Assembly: GCF_004000785.1 (NCBI RefSeq)
Contig: NZ_BILX01000044.1
Location: 1 to 52,458 of the forward strand
Direction of reading: 5' to 3'
DNA length: 52,458 bases
Origin: Paenibacillus ehimensis NBRC 15659
Lineage (GTDB): Bacteria > Bacillota > Bacilli > Paenibacillales > NBRC-103111
Shown here: positions 43,720 through 52,432 of the stretch, in pieces
Numbering within the stretch: the stretch's first letter is position 1
Layout of the letters: the number at the start of each line of letters is the position of its first letter
Made by a program: the position numbers and the translations under genes
The notes under the pieces: model-generated
Seen by the model: the letters and a program-made list of their open reading frames with translations, nothing else
Database searches by the model: none
Told to the model about the DNA's origin: nothing

Positions 43720-44949
43720 TTACCCGCTAACCTCCGTTTGCGATTTAACGCCGGGCTGCACCGTAATTTGCTTATAGAGCATGAAAAAAATAACGACCAC
43801 GACAACCTCGAACGCGCCTGCCCAAAAGTACATCTGCCGGACCCCGAGACGGTCGGTCAGAAAGCCGGTAAAAAAGCGGGACAACGGTGTAGAAGTCATG
43901 CTAATCGCCGCAAACAGACTGCCGACCCGCGCCATGTAGCGGTTAGGCACTTCTTTTTGCATCATCGTGCGGATAAAAATGTTGACCAACGCCGTACAGA
44001 CGCTCAGCCAAGCGAAGTTTAGACATAAAAATACAAGAGTCGAAGAAAAGCAGACCGTTAAAATCGCCACTCCCTGCCCCAAAAATCCGAGAAGCACATA
44101 AAGAAAGGACGGCTGCTTTACGCTTTTTACCGACAATAAACTGCCGCAGACGATCCCGGCGGCGGCCTGCCAAGTATAAATATACGACATATGCTGCGCA
44201 TCCCAGTTCATGCTTTTCATTAAAAACGGAAGCAATAAGCCGTTGCTGTTCGCCCCGATATTTACACAAAAAATAAGCCACAGGAGCGTCATCATCAGTC
44301 GGCTGTTCCGAATAAAGATCCAGCCCTCCGTAAGGCTTTGCTTGTAATGCTTCCATTTGCCTGATTCCGCTTTAGGTTCGGTTTGCGTCTTTTGGATACG
44401 AACGAATAAGAGAAGTAATGCCGATGCCGTATAGCATCCGGCCATACAAAGGAAGGAAGCTTGAATGCCGAGCAGATTCATGCATAATGCGCTAATGGAA
44501 GGGGCAATCAGGGACAAGATGCGGGCAAGGGTGTACCATACGCCGTTCATTCGGCTTAAGTGGTCCTCGGACACAAGCTGGGGCTTAATCGTCTCCACCG
44601 CGGGATAAAAGCTGGCATCCGTGATGGCAAAAGCGATAGCGATCAGCAGAAGCACATACAAGGACGGGGCCTGGGTCATGCTCACAAGCATCAATCCGAT
44701 CATCAGGAGCGCGCGTATGACATTGGAGCCGGCGATGATTTTTTTGGCTCCCCACACATCGACCCAGGCCCCGCAAAATATGCTGGCGGCAAATTGGGTG
44801 ATCCCGCTGACCAGCATAATCGTCCCCATATATTGAACGGACTGTGTCGCCGATGCGATATACCAGGAAAAAACAAAAAAGTAAAGCAAGTCCCCGATGC
44901 TGCTTACCATTCCACATGCGACAAAAGCAAAGAAATTTTTGTTGAGCAT
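43720..44949 (-). CDS. MFS transporter, probable exporter of the RiPP
   Basis: 409 residues with about twelve membrane helices of the major facilitator superfamily (GMVSSIGDLLYFFVFSWYIAS at the start, CGAWVDVWGAKKIIAGSNVIRALLMI as the A-like loop, FLTDRLGVRQMYFWAG near the end). It resembles MFS_3-type efflux proteins. ATG 44949 follows AGGGA at eight bases; ATG 44973 is an alternative. It starts 25 bases after the radical SAM gene and is the last gene of the RiPP operon, so export of the modified peptide or self-immunity is the likely job. No separate leader peptidase gene is in the operon. Confidence 0.9.
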   Translation of the reverse strand: MLNKNFFAFVACGMVSSIGDLLYFFVFSWYIASATQSVQYMGTIMLVSGITQFAASIFCGAWVDVWGAKKIIAGSNVIRALLMIGLMLVSMTQAPSLYVLLLIAIAFAITDASFYPAVETIKPQLVSEDHLSRMNGVWYTLARILSLIAPSISALCMNLLGIQASFLCMAGCYTASALLLLFVRIQKTQTEPKAESGKWKHYKQSLTEGWIFIRNSRLMMTLLWLIFCVNIGANSNGLLLPFLMKSMNWDAQHMSYIYTWQAAAGIVCGSLLSVKSVKQPSFLYVLLGFLGQGVAILTVCFSSTLVFLCLNFAWLSVCTALVNIFIRTMMQKEVPNRYMARVGSLFAAISMTSTPLSRFFTGFLTDRLGVRQMYFWAGAFEVVVVVIFFMLYKQITVQPGVKSQTEVSG

Positions 44950-44974
44950 GGGTTGCTTCCCTTTCTCATGCATC

Positions 44975-46378
44975 CTAAGCGTTTGCGGAAGTGGCCTGCT
45001 TCTGCACCGCCATTTTGCGTTTTTCCTTGCCGACGATGCGGATCACGTCTTTAATTTTGGACTTTAACGGGGGACAGGGGGCTACCCCCTTCTCGATCCG
45101 CACGAGCGGACAGGACGCGCCTTGACAGGAGGGACGCAGGAAGCAGGATTTACAGCCCGAATCCTCCGACTCGTCGTTCATAATCCACAGCGCGTGCTTA
45201 TCGGCGTCGAGCCGCATTTGTCCGTCCGGCGTAATGCGCCCGATTTGATTGTTTTCGTTGTACAAAGCGACGGTGCATTTGTAGACGATGCCGTCCGAGC
45301 CAATCACAAAGGAGTTGGATTTGGCCGCATAGCAAACGTAGCCACCCGGTTTCAAAATGTCTTCCAGGTCATTGTTAAGCCCTTCTTCCAATCCCATCGT
45401 GCACAAATCCAATTGATGCTTCACCGATTCCTTGAGCGACAGCACTTCCAGATTCTCATCGTTGTCTCCCCCCCATTTGCCGATGGGGAAATAATCGATG
45501 CGGAACCGTGGGTCCTCTCCGAAATGCGCACGGAGCTTTTGGATAAAGCTCGGAATCTGATGCACATTCGTCTGGTCAAAGTTAATGCGTATTTTACAGC
45601 GGAACGGTTCGGGGCGTTCCTTGAGGTGCAGCAGGTTTTGAAAAATCGTTTCGAACGTGGGAGCGCCGTTCTGCAAATACCGGTTGGCGTTATGCTGCTC
45701 GGCATCGCCGTCCAACGTAATTTGGAAAGCAAATACGCGACAGGCAAACAGCCGCTCGATATTTTTCTTCGTCAACAGGTATGCATTTGTGGTCATGTTT
45801 GACCGGTATTGAACTCCATTTTGTTCGCACAGGGGGATAACGTACTGCGATATTTCTTCTATAGCGTCAAGCGCAAGGAGGGGCTCGCCTCCAAACCAGC
45901 TCATGTGCAACCGGTTGAGAAAACGAACCTTGTGCTGGAGAAATGTTTTGACTCCTTGAATGACCTCCGGCTGCAGCTTGCCTTTTTCAAATTTTTCATA
46001 ACAATATTTGCATCGGAAGTTGCACTGCTCGGTCGTCAAAAAGATGAGTCTGAGCTTCTGCTCGCTTCTTCCGACCATTTCATGCAGCATGCGGGCGCGA
46101 AAAAACTCGTTGATGTCCTCGCGGACGATAAAGCCTTGCTTCTTGAGGACGGCAGCCAGCCCATCCAACGGTTCATCCGCTCCATGCTTGAGCAGTTGAT
46201 CGACATAGGGAACCTGCTCGTCCGAGATATGCATAAAAGCGCCCGACATCGTATTCGTGATGTACATGCTTCCATCCGGCTCCACCGCCTTGATGTTATA
46301 ACGAGAGGCGCGATAACGAGTACTTTTGGTGGAATTTTCACGCTTCGGAAGTACTGTAAATGGCTCCAATTCATTCAC
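44975..46378 (-). CDS. Radical SAM/SPASM peptide maturase
   Basis: 467 residues. The N-terminal ~105 residues (VEPDGSMYITNTMSGAFMHI, LKKQGFIVREDINE) are a small domain usual in front of peptide-modifying SPASM enzymes and may bind the leader. The radical SAM core starts at CNFRCKYCYE (Cys119, 123, 126 bind the 4Fe-4S cluster), with WFGGEPLL, TTNAYLLT and FQITLDGDAEQHN. The C-terminal SPASM region holds the Cys ligands GYVCYA, YKCTV, CKSCFLRPSCQGASCP and CPPL for two extra clusters. Such enzymes form thioether or C-C links in RiPPs. GTG 46378 is the apparent start, with a weak site; it lies 56 bases after the precursor gene. Confidence 0.93.
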   Translation of the reverse strand: MNELEPFTVLPKRENSTKSTRYRASRYNIKAVEPDGSMYITNTMSGAFMHISDEQVPYVDQLLKHGADEPLDGLAAVLKKQGFIVREDINEFFRARMLHEMVGRSEQKLRLIFLTTEQCNFRCKYCYEKFEKGKLQPEVIQGVKTFLQHKVRFLNRLHMSWFGGEPLLALDAIEEISQYVIPLCEQNGVQYRSNMTTNAYLLTKKNIERLFACRVFAFQITLDGDAEQHNANRYLQNGAPTFETIFQNLLHLKERPEPFRCKIRINFDQTNVHQIPSFIQKLRAHFGEDPRFRIDYFPIGKWGGDNDENLEVLSLKESVKHQLDLCTMGLEEGLNNDLEDILKPGGYVCYAAKSNSFVIGSDGIVYKCTVALYNENNQIGRITPDGQMRLDADKHALWIMNDESEDSGCKSCFLRPSCQGASCPLVRIEKGVAPCPPLKSKIKDVIRIVGKEKRKMAVQKQATSANA

Positions 46379-46400
46379 CGCCCTATTTTACGAGTTAGAA

Positions 46401-46426
46401 GAGCTGGAAACGAATGTTTCCAGCTC
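46401..46426 (-). terminator. Attenuator hairpin between precursor and maturase genes
   Basis: Perfect 11-bp stem GAGCTGGAAAC / GTTTCCAGCTC with a 4-base loop (GAAT). On the minus strand only TTCT follows, so termination would be partial. It sits 9 bases after the precursor stop, where RiPP operons often reduce enzyme relative to peptide. Confidence 0.8.
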
Positions 46427-46434
46427 CGTCGTTA

Positions 46435-46563
46435 CTAGCAACCGTTACAGTTGTCATTTGCATCGCTTTCTTTGTCATCAATAATCGAAGACAATTCCGC
46501 CAAATCCACAGCCTCGTCCAATACGTCTACGCCATGAAAAATTACGGCATTTTCCATTTTCAT
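46435..46563 (-). CDS. RiPP precursor peptide, 42 aa, ending CNGC
   Basis: Too short for routine gene calling. ATG 46563 follows a full-consensus ribosome site (AAAGGAGGTGAT); TAG at 46435-46437. The acidic leader starts MKMENAVIFHGVDVLDEA and contains DLAELSSIIDD; the end is DANDNCNGC. Only two Cys occur, Cys39 and the terminal Cys42. The gene sits between the EpiD-like flavoprotein (39 bases upstream) and the radical SAM maturase, with a hairpin behind it. A C-terminal Cys is what EpiD-type enzymes decarboxylate, and Cys39 is available for a radical thioether. The leader/core boundary is not evident; no GG site is present. Confidence 0.85.
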   Translation of the reverse strand: MKMENAVIFHGVDVLDEAVDLAELSSIIDDKESDANDNCNGC

Positions 46564-46602
46564 ATGATATCACCTCCTTTCATTGAAGAAAAAGATGGAG
46601 CA

Positions 46603-47163
46603 TCATGTGGTCATACAATAAAGTTCATACATGTTGTGTATGTATTTCGCGCAGGTATAAGGATTGGGCGGATGGCCCCCCGACATTTTTTCTCCCGTCG
46701 CGGTAACGGTTACATTTCCATCCGGAATGGCGACGCGGTGGCCCAGATCGAGCAGCTTTTGCACATTGGCTTGTACGACCGCCGTGTTGTACATGTTCAT
46801 ATTCATCGTAGGGAAAAACAAGACGGGTCTTGGAAAACAAAGGATGAGCATCGTAAGGAGATTATCGGTGATTCCGTTGGCAGCTTTGGCTAACGTGTTG
46901 GCGGTGCAGGGCAGCACGACGAACATGTCCGCCCAAGAGGCTAGAAAAGAGTGAGGCACGGCGACGTCATACGCAGGGTCGAGCATTTTTTGATAGACTT
47001 TCCCTTCGATATGTGCGCCCAAGAATTGCGGGTTGATGAAGTTGGAAACATTTTCCGAAACGACGACCCTTATTTCGGCTTGCAGCTTTTCCTGAAAAAT
47101 CCGTATATAATACGGCAATTCGATAATCGCCGAAGAGGCGCTTGCTCCGATCAGCAGCTTCAT
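46603..47163 (-). CDS. EpiD-like cysteine decarboxylase flavoprotein (HFCD family)
   Basis: 186 residues from ATG 47163, after AAGGAGG. It matches the homo-oligomeric flavin-containing cysteine decarboxylases: catalytic His71 in VPHSFLASWAD, the FMN/active-site motif PCTANT (85-90; PASANT in EpiD), and the substrate clamp PTMNMNMYN (118-126; EpiD has PxMNxxMW, here Tyr replaces Trp). EpiD oxidatively decarboxylates the C-terminal Cys of its peptide to an enethiol. Coenzyme A pathway decarboxylases share the fold, but those are larger or fused to the synthetase, and the operon points to a peptide substrate: the adjacent precursor ends in Cys. First gene of the operon. Confidence 0.9.
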   Translation of the reverse strand: MKLLIGASASSAIIELPYYIRIFQEKLQAEIRVVVSENVSNFINPQFLGAHIEGKVYQKMLDPAYDVAVPHSFLASWADMFVVLPCTANTLAKAANGITDNLLTMLILCFPRPVLFFPTMNMNMYNTAVVQANVQKLLDLGHRVAIPDGNVTVTATGEKMSGGHPPNPYTCAKYIHNMYELYCMTT

Positions 47164-47335
47164 AGATCCCCCTCCTTGGTACAATCCAAATCAATTCGGC
47201 GCGTCGTTGCGAACGAAAATGTAATCGCTTCCATTTGGGAATTTAAAAAAAGCGACGAGGGGAGTTCCTATAAATTCGTCTGCCTGTTGTCGAGTCTCTT
47301 AATTAAGATTTTCGATTGTGGAGTTCTTGAAACAT

Positions 47336-47364
47336 AATATACACCATGTGGACATGGTTGTAAA
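47336..47364 (-). promoter_or_regulatory. Promoter of the RiPP operon with palindromic spacer
   Basis: On the minus strand TTTACA (47364-47359), 17 bases, then TATATT (47341-47336): a good sigma-A promoter. The spacer contains the perfect palindrome CCATGTCCACATGG (47344-47357), well placed for a repressor. The mRNA would have a leader of roughly 165 bases before the flavoprotein gene; nothing else is seen in 47164-47335. Confidence 0.7.
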
Positions 47365-47437
47365 TTACTTTTTGAATAAAATATTACTTTTTTAGTTTTT
47401 TTGTTAATTATTATAAATATATCCCTACTCAATATAC

Positions 47438-47465
47438 AAAAAAAGATCTCCTTGTCGGAGACCTT
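47438..47465 (-). terminator. Terminator of the CapA-like gene
   Basis: Minus-strand stem AAGGTCTCC / GGAGATCTT (nine pairs, one G-T) with loop GACAA, ending in a run of seven T. Confidence 0.85.
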
Positions 47466-47497
47466 CCGGCTAAGCAACTGTTCTCTCGATATCCGTC

Positions 47498-48430
47498 CTA
47501 TCTATCCGGCACAACCCGATAAACCTTTTTCTTCCCTATATTTTGCAAAATGCGGGTTGGCACACATGACATTTTCAACACATCCGTTATCCCTTTTGCA
47601 TTTTTCGTTAAGGTTAACATCAAGATGGCTCCTCGCAGTCTGGCGGTATGCCGGGGAAGTTCGGTGGATACGAAATTTCCTAGAGAAGACGCCGCTACCC
47701 GATTTCTAATGTGCCCGTCGATGTCCTTCGCCTTAAACATCCTTATCGGATGCAGCACATGAGGATGCGCTCCCAGCACTACATTCACACCCTGTTTAAA
47801 CAGCAGCTGCATGAGCCGGATTTGGTTGCGGTCGGGATACGTTCGAAATTCTTTCCCGAAATGCAGGCAAGCAATGATAAAATCTGTTCTGCCCTTCAAG
47901 CTGCGCACGTCCGCTATTATTTTTTTCCGGTTGAGCCTGTTGACGTACCACGGCTTCGGCACCGGGATCCCGTTCGTTCCTTTCGTATAAGCCAATATTC
48001 CGATTTTTATTCCCTTTACGTTAACAATCAGTTTCCGGCGGGCTTCCCGGGCGGAGCGATATGTGCCCGTATGCCGCAGACCGTGTCGATCGAGGACGTT
48101 TAATGTTCGCTTCAAACCGGATAGTTTTCCGTCCATGCAATGGTTATTGGCTGTGCCTAATACATCGAAGCCCAAGTTCCGGAGCGCGGCAGCGAATTCG
48201 TCCGGGGAGTTGAACAACAGTTTTCCGGGCTCTCCGCGAAATTTATTGCCGGAGAAGGTCGTCTCCAGATTGCCTATCGTTAAATCGGATTTCCGCAGAT
48301 AAGGTTTCACTTTGGCGAAAATAGGGGCGAATCCGCCTTCCCGTGCGGCCGAGGCGATCATCTTCTTTTTCATCAACAAATCCCCGACTGCGGCGATTGT
48401 GATTTTCGTCAATCCACCCACTCCTTTCAT
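47498..48430 (-). CDS. CapA-family metallophosphoesterase-like protein
   Basis: 310 residues without signal peptide or membrane helix. It follows the PGA_cap/CapA pattern: AAVGDLLM at the start, NLETTFSG, GFDVLGTANNHCMDG, RTDFIIACLHFGKEF and VVLGAHPHVLHPI, containing the metal-binding Asp, Asn and His residues of the calcineurin-like fold. CapA proteins act in poly-gamma-glutamate export; soluble relatives like this have no settled substrate. No capB/capC genes are nearby, so capsule synthesis is not implied. ATG 48430 has AAGGTG upstream; TTG 48412 is preceded by AAAGGAG and is an equally good start. Confidence 0.85.
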   Translation of the reverse strand: MKGVGGLTKITIAAVGDLLMKKKMIASAAREGGFAPIFAKVKPYLRKSDLTIGNLETTFSGNKFRGEPGKLLFNSPDEFAAALRNLGFDVLGTANNHCMDGKLSGLKRTLNVLDRHGLRHTGTYRSAREARRKLIVNVKGIKIGILAYTKGTNGIPVPKPWYVNRLNRKKIIADVRSLKGRTDFIIACLHFGKEFRTYPDRNQIRLMQLLFKQGVNVVLGAHPHVLHPIRMFKAKDIDGHIRNRVAASSLGNFVSTELPRHTARLRGAILMLTLTKNAKGITDVLKMSCVPTRILQNIGKKKVYRVVPDR

Positions 48431-48494
48431 GATTACACCTTATGCGATAGAAAAGCGAAATGCTTGTAAGTTGGGCCACCGATACGGCCAGAAG

Positions 48495-48526
48495 AAAAAA
48501 GCCCACGCCTGCATCGGCTTGAGCTT
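48495..48526 (-). terminator. Terminator of the paiA-marR unit
   Basis: Minus-strand stem AAGCTCAAGC / GCGTGGGCTT (one mismatch, one G-T) followed by six T. It lies 70 bases after the paiA-like stop codon. Confidence 0.75.
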
Positions 48527-48595
48527 TCGTATTCTAACTCTCTATAGCTTGACGCTTTTCATGGATCGTTTCCGCCGCCGCGCTATCGTTCTTCA

Positions 48596-49586
<991 letters not shown>

Positions 49587-49608
49587 AATGAACTCCTTAG
49601 CACATCTT

Positions 49609-49628
49609 TTTGTTGCAAATGCGACAAA
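49609..49628. promoter_or_regulatory. Putative MarR operator, site 1
   Basis: TTTGTTGCA (49609-49617), two bases, TGCGACAAA (49620-49628): 9-bp arms with one mismatch, 23 bases before the marR start codon. A related imperfect copy lies at 49657-49674. Confidence 0.6.
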
Positions 49629-49656
49629 AACGGTATACATTAAATGTAACCTAATT

Positions 49657-49674
49657 TTGTTGTATTTGCAATAA
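49657..49674. promoter_or_regulatory. Putative MarR operator, site 2
   Basis: TTGTTGTA, two bases, TGCAATAA: 6 of 8 arm positions pair, and the left arm shares TTGTTG with site 1. It lies 26 bases before the YczE-like start, so one regulator could control both divergent units. Confidence 0.45.
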
Positions 49675-49699
49675 AAAAACGATAAAGAGGCCGATTAAA

Positions 49700-50320
49700 G
49701 TGAAATATGTTTTTTATGTATTAGGAATTTTAATATTAACCCTTGGTATTTCTTTCACGATCCAATCAGACCTTGGAACTTCCCCTTTTGATGCACTTTT
49801 GGTAGGACTGTCCATAAATGTGGGGCTTACTGTGGGAAGCTGGGAAATCATAATAGCTTTACTATTGATCTGCTGCAATTCATTTTTAAAAAGACAAAGA
49901 CCGGAAGTTTTGGGGTTGTTAACGGCATTTATAACGGGCATTGGGATTGATATGTGGCTTTTTTTGTTGCACAATTTGATAACGCCCGAACAATGGTACA
50001 GCAAAGCTGTTTGTTTTGGAATCGGCCTAGTTGTTATAGGGTTAGGAACTGCAACCTATTTGCACACAAATTTTGCACCGATTCCAGTTGACCGGTTAAC
50101 ATTAATCCTACAGGAATTAACCAGAACAAATCTATTTGTTTCGAGAACGTTCATTTACCTCGTATTCTTGATCATGGCAATGATTTTAAATGGACCCATT
50201 GGCATTGGAACTTTATTAACCGTTTGTTTAGGGGGATTACTACTTAATTACTTTATGCCATTAACTGAAAAAGTATTAGACCGCATATTAACACACTCTA
50301 GTACATCGCGAAATGTATGA
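49700..50320 (+). CDS. YczE/YyaS/YitT-like integral membrane protein
   Basis: 206 residues from GTG 49700, nine bases after AGAGG. Five or six hydrophobic helices; the opening FYVLGILILTLGISFTIQSDLGTSPFDALLVGLS is typical of the YczE/YyaS family, as are TAFITGIGIDMWLFLL and GLGTATYLHTNFAPIPVDRL. Function is not established; YczE in B. subtilis influences bacillaene/surfactin-related production. AT-rich like its divergent MarR neighbour, so probably acquired together with it and with the paiA-like gene. Confidence 0.87.
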   Translation: MKYVFYVLGILILTLGISFTIQSDLGTSPFDALLVGLSINVGLTVGSWEIIIALLLICCNSFLKRQRPEVLGLLTAFITGIGIDMWLFLLHNLITPEQWYSKAVCFGIGLVVIGLGTATYLHTNFAPIPVDRLTLILQELTRTNLFVSRTFIYLVFLIMAMILNGPIGIGTLLTVCLGGLLLNYFMPLTEKVLDRILTHSSTSRNV

Positions 50321-50353
50321 TCCCTTTACCCAAATCAATTACGATAGATTAGC

Positions 50354-50395
50354 AATAGACCAGGACGGCCTATAGACAAGGAGTCCCGGTCTATT
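50354..50395 (+). terminator. Terminator of the YczE-like gene
   Basis: AATAGACC (50354-50361) and GGTCTATT (50388-50395) pair perfectly, with inner GGAC / GTCC, followed by CCTTT. The stretch 50396-50600 beyond holds no convincing gene. Confidence 0.7.
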
Positions 50396-50602
50396 CCTTT
50401 ATGATCACCGAACACCAGCAGCTTACCGATGGGGCCGGAAAAGAAGACGGCAAGCTGCGCCGGCCCGGATGCGGCTTTCGAGCGACTTCTTCCCTGGCTG
50501 GAAATATTTTATCCAACCGGACGGGTCTAAGGGAGACGGCTAAATCCTTCGATAAATCGGGGCCTGTTCGCTCAAAAGGGTAAAATCCGGCGTTTGTCCG
50601 GT

Positions 50603-50631
50603 TTGTCAATCCGGCGAGATATTCCTATACT
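50603..50631 (+). promoter_or_regulatory. Sigma-A promoter of the marR-MFS unit
   Basis: TTGTCA (50603-50608), 17 bases, TATACT (50626-50631). Transcription would start near 50638, inside the palindrome described next. Confidence 0.75.
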
Positions 50632-50637
50632 GTAATT

Positions 50638-50653
50638 AGTGGCATATGCAACT
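50638..50653. promoter_or_regulatory. Putative autoregulatory MarR operator
   Basis: AGTGGCATATGCAACT is a 16-bp palindrome with a single mismatched pair, and symmetry continues weakly outward (TAATT / ATTTT). It covers the predicted transcription start, a usual position for MarR repression. Confidence 0.65.
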
Positions 50654-50677
50654 ATTTTGAGAGCGGGAGGAAGCCGA

Positions 50678-51136
50678 ATGATCGATCAGCGCAATACGAT
50701 TACAAGGTGGGTATCGCTCCTGTACCGCTACGGACAAATGTACATCGGCGAGCGGCTCAAAGCGCATGGCATCGGCAAAGGCCAGCATATTTTCCTGAAC
50801 GCGCTGTATAAAGAAGACGGCCTCAGCCAAGAGGAGCTGTCGAGCTATTTGAAAATCGATAAAGGAACGACGGCCAAAGCGCTGAAAAAGCTGGAAGCGC
50901 AAGGCTATGTGCTGCGGCAGGTGCGGGAGGAGGACAAGCGTTCTTACCGCGTCTTTTTGACGGAAAAGGCTTGGCGGATCAAGGACGAGGTGCGCGGGGT
51001 GCTCACCGACTGGAGGCACATTCTGTCCGACGGCTTGACGGAGGAGGAGCAGCGGCTCGCCCTGGAGCTGCTGGAGAAGATGGGCGGCAATGCGGCCCGG
51101 TTTATCGGGGAAAACGACAGGACGCCGAAAGCTTAG
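50678..51136 (+). CDS. MarR-family regulator (2)
   Basis: 152 residues from ATG 50678, seven bases after GGGAGG. Winged-helix protein: IGKGQHIFLNALYKEDGLSQEELSSYLKIDKGTTAKALKKLEAQGYVLRQVREEDKRSYRVFLTEKA shows helix-turn-helix and wing, with N- and C-terminal dimer helices. GC content agrees with the bulk of the window, unlike the first MarR gene. It is 36 bases upstream of an MFS exporter on the same strand, and an operator-like palindrome lies over its promoter. This fits a drug- or metabolite-responsive repressor of its own operon. Confidence 0.94.
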   Translation: MIDQRNTITRWVSLLYRYGQMYIGERLKAHGIGKGQHIFLNALYKEDGLSQEELSSYLKIDKGTTAKALKKLEAQGYVLRQVREEDKRSYRVFLTEKAWRIKDEVRGVLTDWRHILSDGLTEEEQRLALELLEKMGGNAARFIGENDRTPKA

Positions 51137-51172
51137 GCAGCAAAAATTCATTTTGAAGGCAGGTGAACGCTT

Positions 51173-52432
51173 GTGAATCTAAGGCATGCGGGGATGAGGG
51201 TCGTCAATAATAACTTTCATGCCCTGACCCATAAAAACTACCGTTACTTTTGGTTTGGACAATGCGTTTCCCTGATCGGCACCTGGATGCAAAACATCGG
51301 CCAATCCTGGCTGGTGCTGACGCTGACAGGCTCGCCCCTTCTGCTGGGGCTGGTAGGGACAATCCAATTTTTGCCGATAACCTGCTTTTCGTTATTCGCG
51401 GGAGCGCTCATCGACAAGTTTCCGAAACGGAATATACTGATTGTAACCCAGACGGTGTCGATGCTGCTGGCCCTGATCCTGTCCGCGCTCGTTTTTACGG
51501 GCACCGTCAAGTACGGCTACATTCTGGTCCTCGCCTTCCTGCTCGGGCTAACGAACACGTTCGACATGCCGACTCGGCAGGCGTTCAATATCGAGATCGT
51601 CGGCAAGGAAGACTTAATGAACGCGATTGCGCTCAATTCGACGACCTTCAATCTGGCCCGTATTGTGGGACCGGCGATCGGCGCCGGCATGATGGCTTAC
51701 CTCGGGGCCGGGTGGTGCTTTCTGCTGAACGGGCTCAGCTTCGTGGCCGTCATCTACGGGCTGCTGCAAATCCGTACGACGCCTTACGTCCGCGAGAAGA
51801 AAAAAGACATCGGGCTGCTCAAGGAGATTAAGGACGGCATCGTATACATCTCCAAGGACCGGCTGCTGGCGCGCACACTGCTGCTCGTTACCGTCGTCGG
51901 GACGATGGCCTATAACTTCAGCGTGCTGATCCCCGTCTTCACGAAAGACGTGCTGCATATGCAGGAGAAAACATACGGGCTGATGATGTCCTGCCTCGGT
52001 GTCGGGTCGCTGATCGGAGCGCTGACGATGTCGTTCCGCAGCAAAAAAGGCCCCCGGCTGTCCTTGATCATCGCTTGCTGCATCCTTATCTCCGTATTCC
52101 TGCTGTTGAACGGGATGACCGGCTCGGTGTACATGTTCGGGCTGCTGCTGGCGCTGCAGGGCTTCTGCAACATCCTGTTCGCGACCAACTGCAACTCGTC
52201 CCTGCAAATTCACTCGAAGGACGAGTACCGGGCCCGGGTCATGAGCGTGTATTCGCTCGTCTTCGCCGGCTCGACGCCGGTCGGCAACCTGTTCGCCGGC
52301 TATGCGGCCGATCATTACGGGGCTAACGGCGCATTCTTCCTTTGCGGCTTGTTCTGCCTGATTCCGTGTCTGATCATTATCCTGGCGTTCCGCAACAAAG
52401 CGAACGAGCCCGAAGAGCCCGCTGCGGCGTGA
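51173..52432 (+). CDS. MFS exporter (MFS_3/EntS-like)
   Basis: 419 residues from GTG 51173, six bases after AGGTGA. About twelve membrane helices. The opening FHALTHKNYRYFWFGQCVSLIGTWMQNIGQSWLVLTLTGSPLLLGLVGTIQFLP is typical of MFS_3-type exporters related to EntS. The loop FAGALIDKFPKRNILIVTQTVSMLLAL and TRQAFNIEIVGKEDLMNAIALNST fit too, and the second half starts with a similar GSLIGAL pattern. Such proteins export siderophores, macrolides or other small molecules. Together with the MarR gene it forms a two-gene efflux operon. The gene is complete; the window ends 26 bases later. Confidence 0.93.
   Translation: MNLRHAGMRVVNNNFHALTHKNYRYFWFGQCVSLIGTWMQNIGQSWLVLTLTGSPLLLGLVGTIQFLPITCFSLFAGALIDKFPKRNILIVTQTVSMLLALILSALVFTGTVKYGYILVLAFLLGLTNTFDMPTRQAFNIEIVGKEDLMNAIALNSTTFNLARIVGPAIGAGMMAYLGAGWCFLLNGLSFVAVIYGLLQIRTTPYVREKKKDIGLLKEIKDGIVYISKDRLLARTLLLVTVVGTMAYNFSVLIPVFTKDVLHMQEKTYGLMMSCLGVGSLIGALTMSFRSKKGPRLSLIIACCILISVFLLLNGMTGSVYMFGLLLALQGFCNILFATNCNSSLQIHSKDEYRARVMSVYSLVFAGSTPVGNLFAGYAADHYGANGAFFLCGLFCLIPCLIIILAFRNKANEPEEPAAA

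Noticed and set aside
43446..43730. 94-aa + strand ORF through the fold-back element
   Set aside because: It crosses the right terminal repeat, has no proper ribosome site and no recognisable protein pattern.
47498..48430. Poly-gamma-glutamate capsule locus
   Set aside because: Only a soluble CapA-like gene is present, with no capB, capC or capD-type neighbours.
50391..50609. Two small overlapping ORFs on opposite strands (60 and 72 aa)
   Set aside because: Neither has a good ribosome site; both contain low-complexity Pro/Arg/Ser stretches. The region is treated as intergenic after the YczE-like terminator.
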